Positions 32,287-41,268 of a stretch of DNA of 56,943 nt are shown here, piece by piece. This stretch comes from Oscillospiraceae bacterium (lineage in GTDB: Bacteria > Bacillota > Clostridia > Oscillospirales > Oscillospiraceae). Location of the stretch: NCBI GenBank assembly GCA_020025715.1, contig JAHHRQ010000005.1, positions 1 to 56,943 of the forward strand, given 5' to 3'. Made by a program: the position numbers and the translations under genes. A model generated the notes under the pieces. It did no database searches and was not told the origin of the DNA. It worked only from the letters and a program-made list of their open reading frames with translations. Each line of letters starts with the position of its first letter. Within the stretch, counting starts at the first letter, position 1.

Positions 32287-32859
32287 TCATTTCAATATAG
32301 GCTGTATCTGTTTTCCATCAAGGGCGGCCTCTACGCTCTCTTTAAGGCGGGAAAAATCCGCCTGCAAGGAATAGGGCTTTTTATCCGGCGCATCCTGTCC
32401 GAAAGGCACAAAGTATATGTTCTTCTTATTTAAAAGCCTTGCTATATTTTCCGCCGACCCCGAAAGGCCGTCATTTGTGGAGAGGGCAATTATTACCGGC
32501 TTTCCGTTTCTCAGGTGGGTTTTTGCCGCCATTAAAACCGCGCTGTCCGTTATGCCGTGGGCAAGCTTTGCAAGGGTATTTCCGGTACAGGGGGCAATAA
32601 GCAGCGCCGCCATAGGCTTTGCAGGGCCTAATGGTTCCGCATCCGCTATGGTGCACACCGGCTCTTTTCCTGTAAGCTTTCTCAGCTTTTCCAGATTTTC
32701 TTCCGCCGTGCCGAAACGGCTTGAGGTTGCGGCGGCGGTTTCGCTCATAATGGGAATTAAATCAAAATCTTCCTTTAAACATTCGGCAGCGCCGAAAAGC
32801 TTTTCATATGTACAATATGAACCGCAGAGGGCAAGGCCCAGCTTTCGTTTTTCACTCAT
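32287..32859 (-). CDS. spoVFB: Dipicolinate synthase subunit B
   Basis: A 190-residue flavoprotein-fold subunit. Recognisable blocks are LGLALCGSYCTYEK near the start, the phosphate-binding-like LIAPCTGNTLAKLAHGITDS (residues 87-106) and KNIYFVPFGQDAPDKKP. With subunit A it makes dipicolinic acid from dihydrodipicolinate, the calcium-chelating compound of the spore core, during late sporulation in the mother cell. It follows spoVFA by 3 bases. No sigma-K promoter could be picked out with confidence. Confidence 0.93.
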   Translation of the reverse strand: MSEKRKLGLALCGSYCTYEKLFGAAECLKEDFDLIPIMSETAAATSSRFGTAEENLEKLRKLTGKEPVCTIADAEPLGPAKPMAALLIAPCTGNTLAKLAHGITDSAVLMAAKTHLRNGKPVIIALSTNDGLSGSAENIARLLNKKNIYFVPFGQDAPDKKPYSLQADFSRLKESVEAALDGKQIQPILK

Positions 32860-32862
32860 ATT

Positions 32863-33723
32863 TTAATCCTCCTGCTCCTTGATTGCCTCATATACTGCCT
32901 TTTTCATAAGCATTGCTCCCGTATACGGTGAGCTTTTACCGGGAAGTCCCGGTGCAGGCAGCACATAAAGGCCGATATTTCCCGCAAGGTTTTTATCAAA
33001 GCCTCCCGGGGGCGAGGCAAGCTCCATAATCACCGTGCCGCTTTCGCAGCAGCAAAGCATGGATTCTGTTATCACCCTGTCGGGAACGGTATTTACTATA
33101 AAATCAAAGTCCCCGATTTTCCCCTCAAGGGCTTCATAGGGATAAGCCTTTATGCCCAAGGTCTCCGCCAGCGCTCTGTCCGCTCCGTTTCTCGCCGCAA
33201 CCGCGGTTTTCGCCCCCAGCGCCTTTAAGCGCAAGGCAAGAATTTTTCCTATTCTGCCAAAGCCCGTAACCAGCACATCCGAGCCCCAAAGGCTTTTTTC
33301 GCTTGCCGCCATAAGCTTTTCCAAAGCGCCCTCAGCGGTGAGGGCTGCATTTCCGTACACGAAATCAGGTCTTAACATAATGTCACATACATTAAGCCCT
33401 GCTTTCATGGCTCCCCTTACGCTCTGGTCACTGAGCTTTCCGCCGCAGAGTATCTGTCCTTTCCACAAAGCTGCAATAAGCTCCTTCATGCTCAAAGTCT
33501 CTGCCGACAAGGGAGTATTTAAAAGCCCGCCCTTTTCGGCAGGGGTTGGCAGGATTACACAGTCCGCCCCGTAAACCGCGCTTTGCAGGCATCCCGCTCT
33601 GGGAACTTCTTCCGGCAGCTCCGCCTGTTCCAGCGCAAAGCAGCTCACCTTGTGCCCGTCTCTTAAAAGCATTTTACACAGATGAGCCATTCTTCTGTCT
33701 CCGCCTAATACCGCAAATCTCAC
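32863..33723 (-). CDS. spoVFA: Dipicolinate synthase subunit A
   Basis: A 286-residue protein with a Rossmann-type dinucleotide fold: RFAVLGGDRRM at the N-terminus and a second NAD-binding motif VLVTGFGRIGKILALRLKAL around residues 153-172. It is the dehydrogenase half of dipicolinate synthase, so the organism is expected to form heat-resistant spores. GTG 33723 with GGAGGT 9 bases upstream is preferred over ATG 33747, which lies before that site. The length fits the family (about 290-300). It is divergent from thyA. Confidence 0.92.
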   Translation of the reverse strand: MRFAVLGGDRRMAHLCKMLLRDGHKVSCFALEQAELPEEVPRAGCLQSAVYGADCVILPTPAEKGGLLNTPLSAETLSMKELIAALWKGQILCGGKLSDQSVRGAMKAGLNVCDIMLRPDFVYGNAALTAEGALEKLMAASEKSLWGSDVLVTGFGRIGKILALRLKALGAKTAVAARNGADRALAETLGIKAYPYEALEGKIGDFDFIVNTVPDRVITESMLCCCESGTVIMELASPPGGFDKNLAGNIGLYVLPAPGLPGKSSPYTGAMLMKKAVYEAIKEQED

Positions 33724-33757
33724 ATCTGCTTCACCTCCACGGTTCATACTATTCCAG

Positions 33758-33786
33758 TGGACAGGGGGCCGTTCATGTGATAAAAT
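33758..33786 (+). promoter_or_regulatory. Sigma-A promoter of thyA-folA
   Basis: TGGACA at 33758-33763 and TAAAAT at 33781-33786 are 17 bases apart. The transcript leader is about 25 bases to the TTG start. Confidence 0.7.
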
Positions 33787-33818
33787 GATAAGTAATTTTT
33801 AATAAAAGGGTGATCTGA

Positions 33819-34649
33819 TTGAGTTTAGCAGACCGGATATTTATAGATAACTGTAAAGATATATTAGAAAACGGAGTATGGGATACCGACCGCGAGGTTC
33901 GCCCCCGCTGGGAGGACGGCAGCCCCGCCCATACAATCAAGAAATTCGGCATTGTAAACCGCTACGACCTGTCCAAGGAGTTCCCCATTCTCACCATAAG
34001 ACGTACTTTCTGGAAGTCCGCCGTGGATGAGCTGCTCTGGATATGGCAGCAGAAGAGCAACAATGTCCACGATCTCCGCACCAGAGTCTGGGACGCATGG
34101 GCTGATGAAAACGGCTCTATCGGCAAGGCCTACGGCTATCAGCTGGGTGTAAAGCACCACTACCCCGAGGGCGACATGGATCAGGTGGACAAGGTTATCT
34201 GGGATTTAAAGCACAACCCCGCCTCCCGCCGTATTATGACCAACATTTATAACTTTGCCGACCTTTCCGAAATGGCGCTCTACCCCTGCGCCTACTCCAT
34301 GACCTTTAACGTCAGCGGCAACAAGCTCAACGCCATTTTAAACCAGCGCTCTCAGGATATGCTGGCAGCAAACAACTGGAACGTGGTTCAGTACAGCGTG
34401 CTCACCATGATGATGGCTCAGATTGCAGGTCTGGAACCGGGCGAATTTGTCCATGTTATTGCCGACGCACATATTTACGACAGACATGTTCCCGTCATTG
34501 AGGAGCTTATAAAGAACGAGCCCAAGCCCGCTCCCACCTTCATCATGGATAAATCCGTTGATGATTTCTATAAGTTCACCAGAGACAGCTTCAGCATGGA
34601 AAACTACGAATACACTGAATTCACCGGTAAAATTCCGGTAGCTCTTTAA
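33819..34649 (+). CDS. thyA: Thymidylate synthase (ThyA)
   Basis: A 276-residue enzyme that methylates dUMP to dTMP with methylene-tetrahydrofolate. The catalytic Cys is in ALYPCAYSMTF (near residue 154), where the common PCH is PCA; the Bacillus ThyA type has PCVY here. Conserved blocks include ELLWIWQQKSNNVHDLRTRV, the NP-SRR phosphate-binding Args (NPASRRIM), QRSQDMLAANNWNVVQYS and DAHIYDRH. The start is TTG, 8 bases after AAAGGGTG. It lies 4 bases before folA, which regenerates the folate it oxidises. Confidence 0.95.
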   Translation: MSLADRIFIDNCKDILENGVWDTDREVRPRWEDGSPAHTIKKFGIVNRYDLSKEFPILTIRRTFWKSAVDELLWIWQQKSNNVHDLRTRVWDAWADENGSIGKAYGYQLGVKHHYPEGDMDQVDKVIWDLKHNPASRRIMTNIYNFADLSEMALYPCAYSMTFNVSGNKLNAILNQRSQDMLAANNWNVVQYSVLTMMMAQIAGLEPGEFVHVIADAHIYDRHVPVIEELIKNEPKPAPTFIMDKSVDDFYKFTRDSFSMENYEYTEFTGKIPVAL

Positions 34650-34653
34650 TGCC

Positions 34654-35139
34654 ATGGAAGCCATAGTAGCAGTATTTTCAGACTGGGGCATAGGATGTGA
34701 CGGTACCCAGCAGATAGCTTTAAAGGCAGACCGCGCCCATTTCCGTGACATCACCACGGGAAACGCCGTCATTGTGGGCCGCAAAACCCTTGAGGACTTC
34801 CCCGGAGGCAGACCCCTCAAAAACCGCCGCAACATAGTTGTGACAAGGCAGAATATAGAAATCGAGGGTGCCACCGTTGTGCACAGCACTGAGGAGGCAC
34901 TTAAAGAGGCAGAAAAGCAGGAAAGAACGATTATAATAGGCGGTGCCAGTATTTATAAGCAGTTCTTCCCCTTTACCGACATTGTACACATAACTAAAAT
35001 TGAATCAGCTCCTGAATCGGACAGCTTCTTCCCCAATCTGGACAGTCTCCCCGACTGGGAAAAAGTAGACACCACCGATACCATGGAGGAAAACGGCATA
35101 CAATACAGCTTCTGCACCTATCGGCGCATTAAGCCGTAA
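34654..35139 (+). CDS. folA: Dihydrofolate reductase
   Basis: A 161-residue enzyme that reduces dihydrofolate to tetrahydrofolate with NADPH. Motifs are GIGCDG near residue 12, the acidic residue in LKADRAHFRD, AVIVGRKTLEDFPGGRPLKN (residues 38-57) and the NADPH loop IIIGGASIYKQF near residue 95. It is paired with thyA in one operon, which is functionally coherent. The last 11 bases overlap the convergent spoIID gene. Confidence 0.95.
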   Translation: MEAIVAVFSDWGIGCDGTQQIALKADRAHFRDITTGNAVIVGRKTLEDFPGGRPLKNRRNIVVTRQNIEIEGATVVHSTEEALKEAEKQERTIIIGGASIYKQFFPFTDIVHITKIESAPESDSFFPNLDSLPDWEKVDTTDTMEENGIQYSFCTYRRIKP

Positions 35140-36265
35140 GCACCGTGCCGGGATAATAATGAGCCAGTATCTCAGTATAGCTTTCGCCTCTTTCAGCCAT
35201 AAGCTTTGCTCCGTACTGGCTCATTCCTACTCCGTGGCCGAAGCCCTTTACGGTAAAGAGGAATTTGCCGTCGATATATTGCAGCTCAAAGGAGGTTGAG
35301 CGGAGGGAAAACAGCTCCCTTATCTCCGTTCCCTTGATTTTCACATTTCCCAGTGTTATGTATGAAACTCTGCCGCTGTCGTCTCTCTCCGTTTCCCCTA
35401 TCCAAGTCTCTTTGCCGCCTGTGAAATCCGCCTCGGGCTTTAAGGACAGAACACAGTCTCTGAAATCTATGGGGGCACATTCAAGAGTGCTTATGAAATT
35501 GGGTACATTGGTTTCGCTCTCCGGACTTTCCACGCTTACAAGGTAAGGGCGGCTGTTCCATACATTCCCGCAGTCCTCGGTGGCTCCCGCAGAGGAGGAA
35601 TGGAAAGCTGCGAAAACCGGCTGTCCTTCATAGCTTAAATACTGCCCCGCTGTTTCATTTACGGCGGAGCTTATTTTTTTATAATTTTCCTCAAACGCAT
35701 CTCCCCAGTTTTCTCTCATGTCCTCCTGACTTATCCACGCCTGACAGCAGTTAAAATCCGTGCACACCTGAGCATTGCCGTGCTTATCAGAGCCTGCACA
35801 GTAGAGGGCATAGCTTCTGGCGGCTACCGCCTGAGCTTTCAGCGCCTCGGGAGCAAATCCTGCGGGCATTTCCGCCGCCACAACGCCGATAAGATACTCC
35901 TGCATGTCCATTTCCACCGGTGCATCCCCCACCAGAACTGTTATCTTTTCCGGCGCGGGATTTTCCGCCTTTATTATCTTAGGGGCGCTTTCCTGTTCTG
36001 TCTCAGCAGTTTTTTTATCCTCGGCCCCCTCCGATGCCGGTTCGGCGGCTGCTTCTTCCGGCGCTTCGGTTTTAGGCTCGTCCGTAATTTCGGGTTTCGA
36101 TGTTGACCGCGGCTGCTCTTTCTCCCCGCTTTGAGTTATTTTCTCTGTGTTTTCAAGGATTTGTGTTTGCTCCCTTACCGGGCCGCCATGGCGCATCTGA
36201 ACCGCATATGGCAGGAAAATAGTGATAAAAAGTGCAGCATAAGCCAGAATTATTGTTTTCTTCAC
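35129..36265 (-). CDS. spoIID: SpoIID-family lytic transglycosylase (stage II sporulation protein D)
   Basis: A 378-residue protein. An N-terminal membrane anchor (about residues 3-22) is followed by a Glu/Pro/Lys-rich low-complexity linker to about residue 110 and the SpoIID domain. That domain includes YLIGVVAAEMPAGFAPEALK, with the catalytic Glu of the family, and KGFGHGVGMSQYGAKLMAE near the C-terminus. SpoIID degrades peptidoglycan during engulfment. GTG 36265 has GGAGG 8 bases upstream, so ATG 36301 is not used. An upstream GAATA / CATATT pair could be part of a sporulation-sigma promoter but is too weak to call. It ends inside folA by 11 bases. Confidence 0.88.
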   Translation of the reverse strand: MKKTIILAYAALFITIFLPYAVQMRHGGPVREQTQILENTEKITQSGEKEQPRSTSKPEITDEPKTEAPEEAAAEPASEGAEDKKTAETEQESAPKIIKAENPAPEKITVLVGDAPVEMDMQEYLIGVVAAEMPAGFAPEALKAQAVAARSYALYCAGSDKHGNAQVCTDFNCCQAWISQEDMRENWGDAFEENYKKISSAVNETAGQYLSYEGQPVFAAFHSSSAGATEDCGNVWNSRPYLVSVESPESETNVPNFISTLECAPIDFRDCVLSLKPEADFTGGKETWIGETERDDSGRVSYITLGNVKIKGTEIRELFSLRSTSFELQYIDGKFLFTVKGFGHGVGMSQYGAKLMAERGESYTEILAHYYPGTVLTA

Positions 36266-36382
36266 GGTCAATCCTCCGTTTTCGCTTGACTGAATATGCA
36301 AAAAAGTATAAAATTATTCGCAGGGCTAAGGCCGCAGGCTGTCCGCCCTGTAATTCAATGCTATTGAAATGGATCTGTAATT

Positions 36383-37207
36383 ATGCAAATGCAAAAAAAA
36401 TCTCTTGAAATAACATGCTACGTTTTAGGAGCCGGAGCTTTCGGAGTTTTCCTCCGCTGGCTTCAGGATCAGCTGGCCTTTAATGATGCAGGACTTCCGG
36501 AAAAAAGTGTCTTTCATTTCCTTGTTCCCCTTTTCATATTCGCCGCAGCCTATGTGTTCATCCGCTTTGTGGATAACTTCCGTGCTACCCGCTATTACCT
36601 GCCCGATAATTTTCACGAGGCTTTCCGCAACGAGGGTAAAAGCTACACCTTCTTCCGCTGGGCGATAGGTGCTTTAATGTGCATCGGCGCTCTGATTGTG
36701 CTGTTCACCTGCGAGGTTGAAAAGCACCCCTCACTTCTCCGGGGAATTGCCGTCCTCGGTATTCTTACCGGCATTTCATACTCCCTGTTTCTGGAATTTG
36801 CCAACAAGAAGCGCACCCACCCTTCAATTCTCTGCGTTCTGAGCATAATGCCTGTGCTGCTGTTTTCCTACTGGCTTGTAGCAACCTACAAGATGAACGA
36901 CATAAACAGCGTTGTGTGGTCCTTCGGAATTGAGATTGTGAGCATAATCATAAGTATTCTGGCCTTTTTCCGCATAGCGGGCTACGCTTTCGGTACTCCC
37001 AAATCCGGCCACAGCATGTTCTATTCCATGATGGGTGCTGCAATGTGCGTTATGACCGTTGCAGACACAAGAAATATGGGCTTGCAGATAATGTTCTTCT
37101 CTGCCGCCCTGATGCTTATCTTCTATAACTGGATAATGATTAAAAATCTGGTTCAGCGTAAGGCTCAGAGAGAAGAGCCTCTGGAAGACGGCTTCGACCG
37201 CCTGTAA
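36383..37207 (+). CDS. Polytopic membrane protein of unknown function
   Basis: A 274-residue protein with about seven hydrophobic segments (near residues 10-25, 45-62, 94-110, 120-140, 150-170, 180-200 and 215-252) and a short acidic-basic cytoplasmic tail. I do not recognise a family or functional residues. It is a single-gene unit between spoIID (divergent) and the trmO operon (convergent), ending at a strong terminator. The ribosome-binding site is weak, so the second ATG at 36389 cannot be excluded. Confidence 0.8.
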   Translation: MQMQKKSLEITCYVLGAGAFGVFLRWLQDQLAFNDAGLPEKSVFHFLVPLFIFAAAYVFIRFVDNFRATRYYLPDNFHEAFRNEGKSYTFFRWAIGALMCIGALIVLFTCEVEKHPSLLRGIAVLGILTGISYSLFLEFANKKRTHPSILCVLSIMPVLLFSYWLVATYKMNDINSVVWSFGIEIVSIIISILAFFRIAGYAFGTPKSGHSMFYSMMGAAMCVMTVADTRNMGLQIMFFSAALMLIFYNWIMIKNLVQRKAQREEPLEDGFDRL

Positions 37208-37217
37208 AAGAATATAA

Positions 37218-37254
37218 AAAATCCCTGAGAGATATGTCTCTCAGGGATTTTATT
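37218..37254 (+). terminator. Bidirectional terminator
   Basis: AAAATCCCTGAGAGA pairs perfectly with TCTCTCAGGGATTTT around a TATG loop, with Ts after it and As before it. It lies between convergent genes. Confidence 0.93.
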
Positions 37255-37935
37255 TTACTTTTCGATGCTTATTACCGTAAGCATTTCGCCCTCTACGGAG
37301 AATTTAACTTCAAAGCCGCCAAATTCCATGGCATATATTCTCTCCGGATCATTCTGGTAGCGGGGTCGGGGGTCATTGGCAAGAACGCCCCGCAGAGCCT
37401 TCGCCTTATCCTCCGGCAAAACTTTTTCCACATTCTCAGGGAATTTAACCTCTAAGGTTTTTCCCCCGTCAGGGGCAAAACCGCTGAGTGCGTCCGGGTG
37501 GCAGTCGGCATAGGGAACGTAAGGTTTAATGTCAAAAATTGGGGTTCCGTCCATAAGGTCGGCACCGGCAACATACAAAACAGGCCCCAAATTTTTGTCC
37601 TTTTCCAGTCTTATAAGTCTAAGGCAGGAAAGGCCCAGGGCATTGGGTCTGAAGGGAGAACGGGTGGCAAAAACGCCCTTTCTCTCGTTTCCTCCAAGCC
37701 GCGGCGGTCTCACGGTAGGCGACCAGCCGCCTTTCAGATTTTCGGAAAACTGCCAGATCACCCAGATATGGGAAAAATCTTCAATTCCCCGAAATGCCTC
37801 AATGTCTCTGTATTCCTTCTCGAAAACTATCCGGCTTTGCAGTTCGGATACAATTCCCGCCTGTCGGGGTATGCCGAACTTTGTGGGAAAATCGCTCTCC
37901 ATATGAGCTATGGGTGAAATTTTAAAGTCTTCCAT
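37255..37935 (-). CDS. trmO: tRNA threonylcarbamoyladenosine methyltransferase TrmO
   Basis: A 226-residue UPF0066/YaeB-family protein that methylates the t6A37 base of certain tRNAs with SAM. Family blocks are FSHIWVIWQFSEN near residue 50, GVFATRSPFRPNALGLSCLR (residues 87-106) and DLMDGTPIFDIKPYVPYAD near residue 130. It is the last gene of a tight minus-strand operon with miaB, so two genes for modifying tRNA position 37 travel together. Its ATG overlaps the CPBP stop by one base (TAATG). Confidence 0.93.
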   Translation of the reverse strand: MEDFKISPIAHMESDFPTKFGIPRQAGIVSELQSRIVFEKEYRDIEAFRGIEDFSHIWVIWQFSENLKGGWSPTVRPPRLGGNERKGVFATRSPFRPNALGLSCLRLIRLEKDKNLGPVLYVAGADLMDGTPIFDIKPYVPYADCHPDALSGFAPDGGKTLEVKFPENVEKVLPEDKAKALRGVLANDPRPRYQNDPERIYAMEFGGFEVKFSVEGEMLTVISIEK

Positions 37936-38651
37936 TACATAAAATCTCCCGGCATCTGAGAAAGGGTGTGCATCATATTAACTGAAATTGCGTTTATAAC
38001 CATATGCAGGCTGATGCTGCCCCATATACTGCCGCACTTTTCATAGCAGCGGCAGAGCAGATAGGAAACGGGGATGTACTGGACAATATATATCCAGTAT
38101 CCGGGGTTTCCGATAGTGTATCCCCAGACATGGTAAGCAGAAAATGCCAGAATACTCACGATGTAAGCCGCTATTCTGCTGTGCTTTCTCAACATGCCGA
38201 ATATTCCCGCTCTGAACATGATTTCCTCCAGAATGGGAGCCATAAACACAGCCAGTGCGGCGGTTTTGCCGAATTCCACAGAGGCAAGATCCATAATAGC
38301 TGCGTTATTGGGGTTTTCCAGCGGGTCAAGCTGAAACAGAAGCAGGTTTACCGCAAAGTTTAAAACCAGCATAAGGCCGTAGCATATGCACACCTGCAAA
38401 ACGCAGTGACCAAACTGATCTATAAAAGGATCAAAGTCCCGGCGGAGAAATTTCCAGCAGAAGGCCAGAATATACAAAACGCCTATAATGTACACAATAA
38501 GGTTTGCCCATGCCTCGCCTATCATGCCCTTATTTACAAGGGCAGCCATAACGGTAGGCAGAAGGAACATGTGGACAGGCAGATATAAAAGTGCCGCCAG
38601 CGCCTCTTTTTTGGTAAGAGCGCTGTTAAATTCAATTTCCGGCCTGTTCAT
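37935..38651 (-). CDS. CPBP-family intramembrane glutamic protease
   Basis: A 238-residue membrane protein with about seven spans. The CPBP/Abi signature motifs are present: EEIMFR (EExxxR) near residue 142, FSAYHVW (FxxxH) near 170, and HMVINAIS near 224. Family members are CAAX-protease-like proteins involved in protein processing or bacteriocin self-immunity; no bacteriocin gene is visible here. It sits 1 base after mutS and overlaps trmO by 1 base, so it is expressed with the repair and tRNA-modification genes. Confidence 0.9.
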   Translation of the reverse strand: MNRPEIEFNSALTKKEALAALLYLPVHMFLLPTVMAALVNKGMIGEAWANLIVYIIGVLYILAFCWKFLRRDFDPFIDQFGHCVLQVCICYGLMLVLNFAVNLLLFQLDPLENPNNAAIMDLASVEFGKTAALAVFMAPILEEIMFRAGIFGMLRKHSRIAAYIVSILAFSAYHVWGYTIGNPGYWIYIVQYIPVSYLLCRCYEKCGSIWGSISLHMVINAISVNMMHTLSQMPGDFM

Positions 38652-38652
38652 T

Positions 38653-41268
38653 TCAGCCTCTCGCTTTCTGCTGCAGCTTATACAGCAAATTCATAGCCTC
38701 AATGGGAGTGAGGGTATTAAGGTCGGTTTCGGTAAGAATCTGGCGCACCTCGTCAAAGCCTACATCGGAAAGGCTGATCTGCTCCTCTTCCTCCTCTTCA
38801 AAATCAGTGGAATGAGTAAGAGGGGCGGCAATGCCGTTTGCTTCCAGCTCTTTTAAATATTCCTTGGCTTTTTTGATAACCGCATTGGGAAGTCCCGCAA
38901 GCTTTGCAACCTCGATACCGTAGCTGTCGTCGGCTGCACCCCTCACGATCTTACGCAGGAACACCAGATTTCCGCCCTGCTTTTTGGCGGTAATATTGTA
39001 GTTGCGAACACCGCTTATCTCACCCTCAAGGGCTGATAATTCGTGGTAATGGGTTGCAAACATAGTCTTTGCGCCCAGCTTCTTTTTATCCGCGCAGTAT
39101 TCAAGCACCGCTCTTGCAATAGCCATGCCGTCATAGGTAGACGTGCCGCGGCCTATCTCGTCGAGAATAAGGAGAGAACTGGAAGTGGCATTTTTAAGGA
39201 TGTTTGCCATCTCGTTCATTTCAACCATAAAGGTTGACTGACCGGATGCAAGGTCGTCGGACGCGCCGATTCTGGTAAAGACTCTATCCACTATGCCTAT
39301 GGTGGCGCTCTTTGCGGGAACGAAAGAACCTATCTGCGCCATTAAAACAATAAGGGCAGTCTGGCGCATGTAGGTAGATTTACCCGCCATATTGGGGCCG
39401 GTTACGATTGCAACTCTGTCCTCTTTATCGTTGAGGTAAGTGTCATTGGGAACAAAAAGTACATCTTTAAGAGTCTGCTCCACCACAGGGTGGCGGCCCT
39501 CAACAATGTTAAGCTCTTTTGAAATATCAACCTCCGGCATGGTGTAGCCGTTTCTTACTGCGGTTTCGGCAAGGGAGCACAGACAGTCAAGCTCTGCAAC
39601 GGCCTCGGCGGTTTTCTGAATTCTGTCCACCTGAGAGGCAACCTTGTCTCTTATCTCGCAGAAGAAGTTATATTCCATTTCGTTTATTCTGTCTCGGGAG
39701 GTAAGGAGGGTGTTTTCCAGCTCCTTAAGCTCCTGAGTGAAGTAGCGCTCGTTGGAAACAAGGGTCTGCTTTCTTATATAGTCCTCAGGCACATTGTCCT
39801 CGCCCGCAGAACGGGGAATGTCTATATAGTAGCCGAACACCTTGTTATAGCCGATTTTAAGCTTCTTGATGCCGGTGCGCTCCCGCTCTCTCTGCTCCAT
39901 ATCACGGACCATTCTGGCACCGTTGTCTCTCACATCTCTGAGCCGGTCAAGCTCTTCGGAAAAGCCCGGTCTTATAATTCCGCCCTCACGGATGGAGAAG
40001 GGAGGATCATCGTCGATGGTGCGGTCAATTTCCGCATATATATCCTCCAGAGCGTCCATTTCTCTTATTGCGCTCAGCGCCCCGCAGTTAAAGGGCTTAA
40101 GCATTTCCTTTAATGCAGGCAGAGCCTCGGCGCAGTTTGCAAGAGAGCGCAGGTCTTTACCGCCTGCATTTCCGTATACAGCTCTGCTTACAAGGCGCTG
40201 CATATCGCTTATATCACGGAGGCGAAGCATAATCTCGCCCCGCATCACGTTATTTTTATAAAGCTCATCCACAGCGGCAAGGCGGCGCTTTATTGCAACC
40301 GCAGACAGCAGCGGACGCTCAAGCCATGAGCGGAGCATTCTGCCGCCCATGGGGGTCTTTGTTTTATCCAGAACCCACAGCAGAGAGCCTTTCTTCTCGC
40401 CGCTTCTTAAAGACTCGGTGATTTCAAGGTTTCGTCTGGTGGTCCAGTCAAGCTCCATATATCTGCCGCCGTAGAATACATCCAGCTTGTTTATATGGCC
40501 CAGATCAAATTTCTGGGTGATTGCTATGTAATTTAAAAGTGCGCCTGCGGCACATACTGCGGCACTGCTTTCTCCAAGGCCGCTTTCGTCCACATCCTTA
40601 AAACCGAACTGGGAACAGATTCTTGCAGCGGCAGGGAGAAAATCAAAGCTCTCCTCGTTTCTCTCCAGCATGGCATCCAGCTTTTTAGTGAGAAAATCTT
40701 TTATTTCCTTTTCGTTTTCGGCTCCGGAGGACAGCAGCGCCTCACGGGGCGAAAATCTGCCAAGCTCATTTAAAATGTGGTTTACCGCGTCATCCTCGTA
40801 GGAGGCACAGCAGAATTCACCGGTGGAAATGTCGCAGAAGGCGGCTCCGCCCTTGCCGTTATTGTAGTAAACGGCGCAGATATAGTTGCTGCGCTCGTCC
40901 TGAAGCATGGAGCTTTCGGTAACGGTGCCGGGGCTTATAATTCTTATTACATCACGCTTTACAAGTCCCTTTGCCAGTGCCGGGTCCTCGGTCTGCTCGC
41001 AGATTGCAACCTTATAGCCCTTGGCAATAAGTCTTGCAATATATGCCTCTGCGCTGTGGTAGGGTATGCCGCACATAGGAGTCCGCTCTTCCGGATCTTT
41101 TACGCCCCTGTCTCTGGTGGTAAGGGCAAGGTCCAGCTCACGGGAGGCAACTTTTGCGTCATCATCGAACATTTCATAAAAGTCGCCCAGCCGGAAAAAG
41201 AGCAGGCAGTCCTGATGCTGCTGTTTTATTTCGTAATATTGCCTTTTCATAGGCGTTAATTCAGCCAT
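38653..41268 (-). CDS. mutS: DNA mismatch repair protein MutS
   Basis: An 871-residue MutS of normal length. The mismatch-binding N-terminus (MKRQYYEIKQQHQDCLLFFR, with the FYEMF motif near residue 30), connector and lever domains are followed by the ATPase with Walker A GPNMAGKSTYMRQ near residue 619, Walker B LILDEIGRGTS and ATHYHEL. It recognises mismatches and recruits MutL, which is encoded divergently nearby. Its start overlaps the miaB stop by 8 bases. Confidence 0.97.
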   Translation of the reverse strand: MAELTPMKRQYYEIKQQHQDCLLFFRLGDFYEMFDDDAKVASRELDLALTTRDRGVKDPEERTPMCGIPYHSAEAYIARLIAKGYKVAICEQTEDPALAKGLVKRDVIRIISPGTVTESSMLQDERSNYICAVYYNNGKGGAAFCDISTGEFCCASYEDDAVNHILNELGRFSPREALLSSGAENEKEIKDFLTKKLDAMLERNEESFDFLPAAARICSQFGFKDVDESGLGESSAAVCAAGALLNYIAITQKFDLGHINKLDVFYGGRYMELDWTTRRNLEITESLRSGEKKGSLLWVLDKTKTPMGGRMLRSWLERPLLSAVAIKRRLAAVDELYKNNVMRGEIMLRLRDISDMQRLVSRAVYGNAGGKDLRSLANCAEALPALKEMLKPFNCGALSAIREMDALEDIYAEIDRTIDDDPPFSIREGGIIRPGFSEELDRLRDVRDNGARMVRDMEQRERERTGIKKLKIGYNKVFGYYIDIPRSAGEDNVPEDYIRKQTLVSNERYFTQELKELENTLLTSRDRINEMEYNFFCEIRDKVASQVDRIQKTAEAVAELDCLCSLAETAVRNGYTMPEVDISKELNIVEGRHPVVEQTLKDVLFVPNDTYLNDKEDRVAIVTGPNMAGKSTYMRQTALIVLMAQIGSFVPAKSATIGIVDRVFTRIGASDDLASGQSTFMVEMNEMANILKNATSSSLLILDEIGRGTSTYDGMAIARAVLEYCADKKKLGAKTMFATHYHELSALEGEISGVRNYNITAKKQGGNLVFLRKIVRGAADDSYGIEVAKLAGLPNAVIKKAKEYLKELEANGIAAPLTHSTDFEEEEEEQISLSDVGFDEVRQILTETDLNTLTPIEAMNLLYKLQQKARG

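Noticed and set aside
36300..36325. A sporulation sigma (E or G) promoter before spoIID
   Set aside because: A GAATA and a CATATT are present, but spacing and sequence fit no consensus well enough to call.
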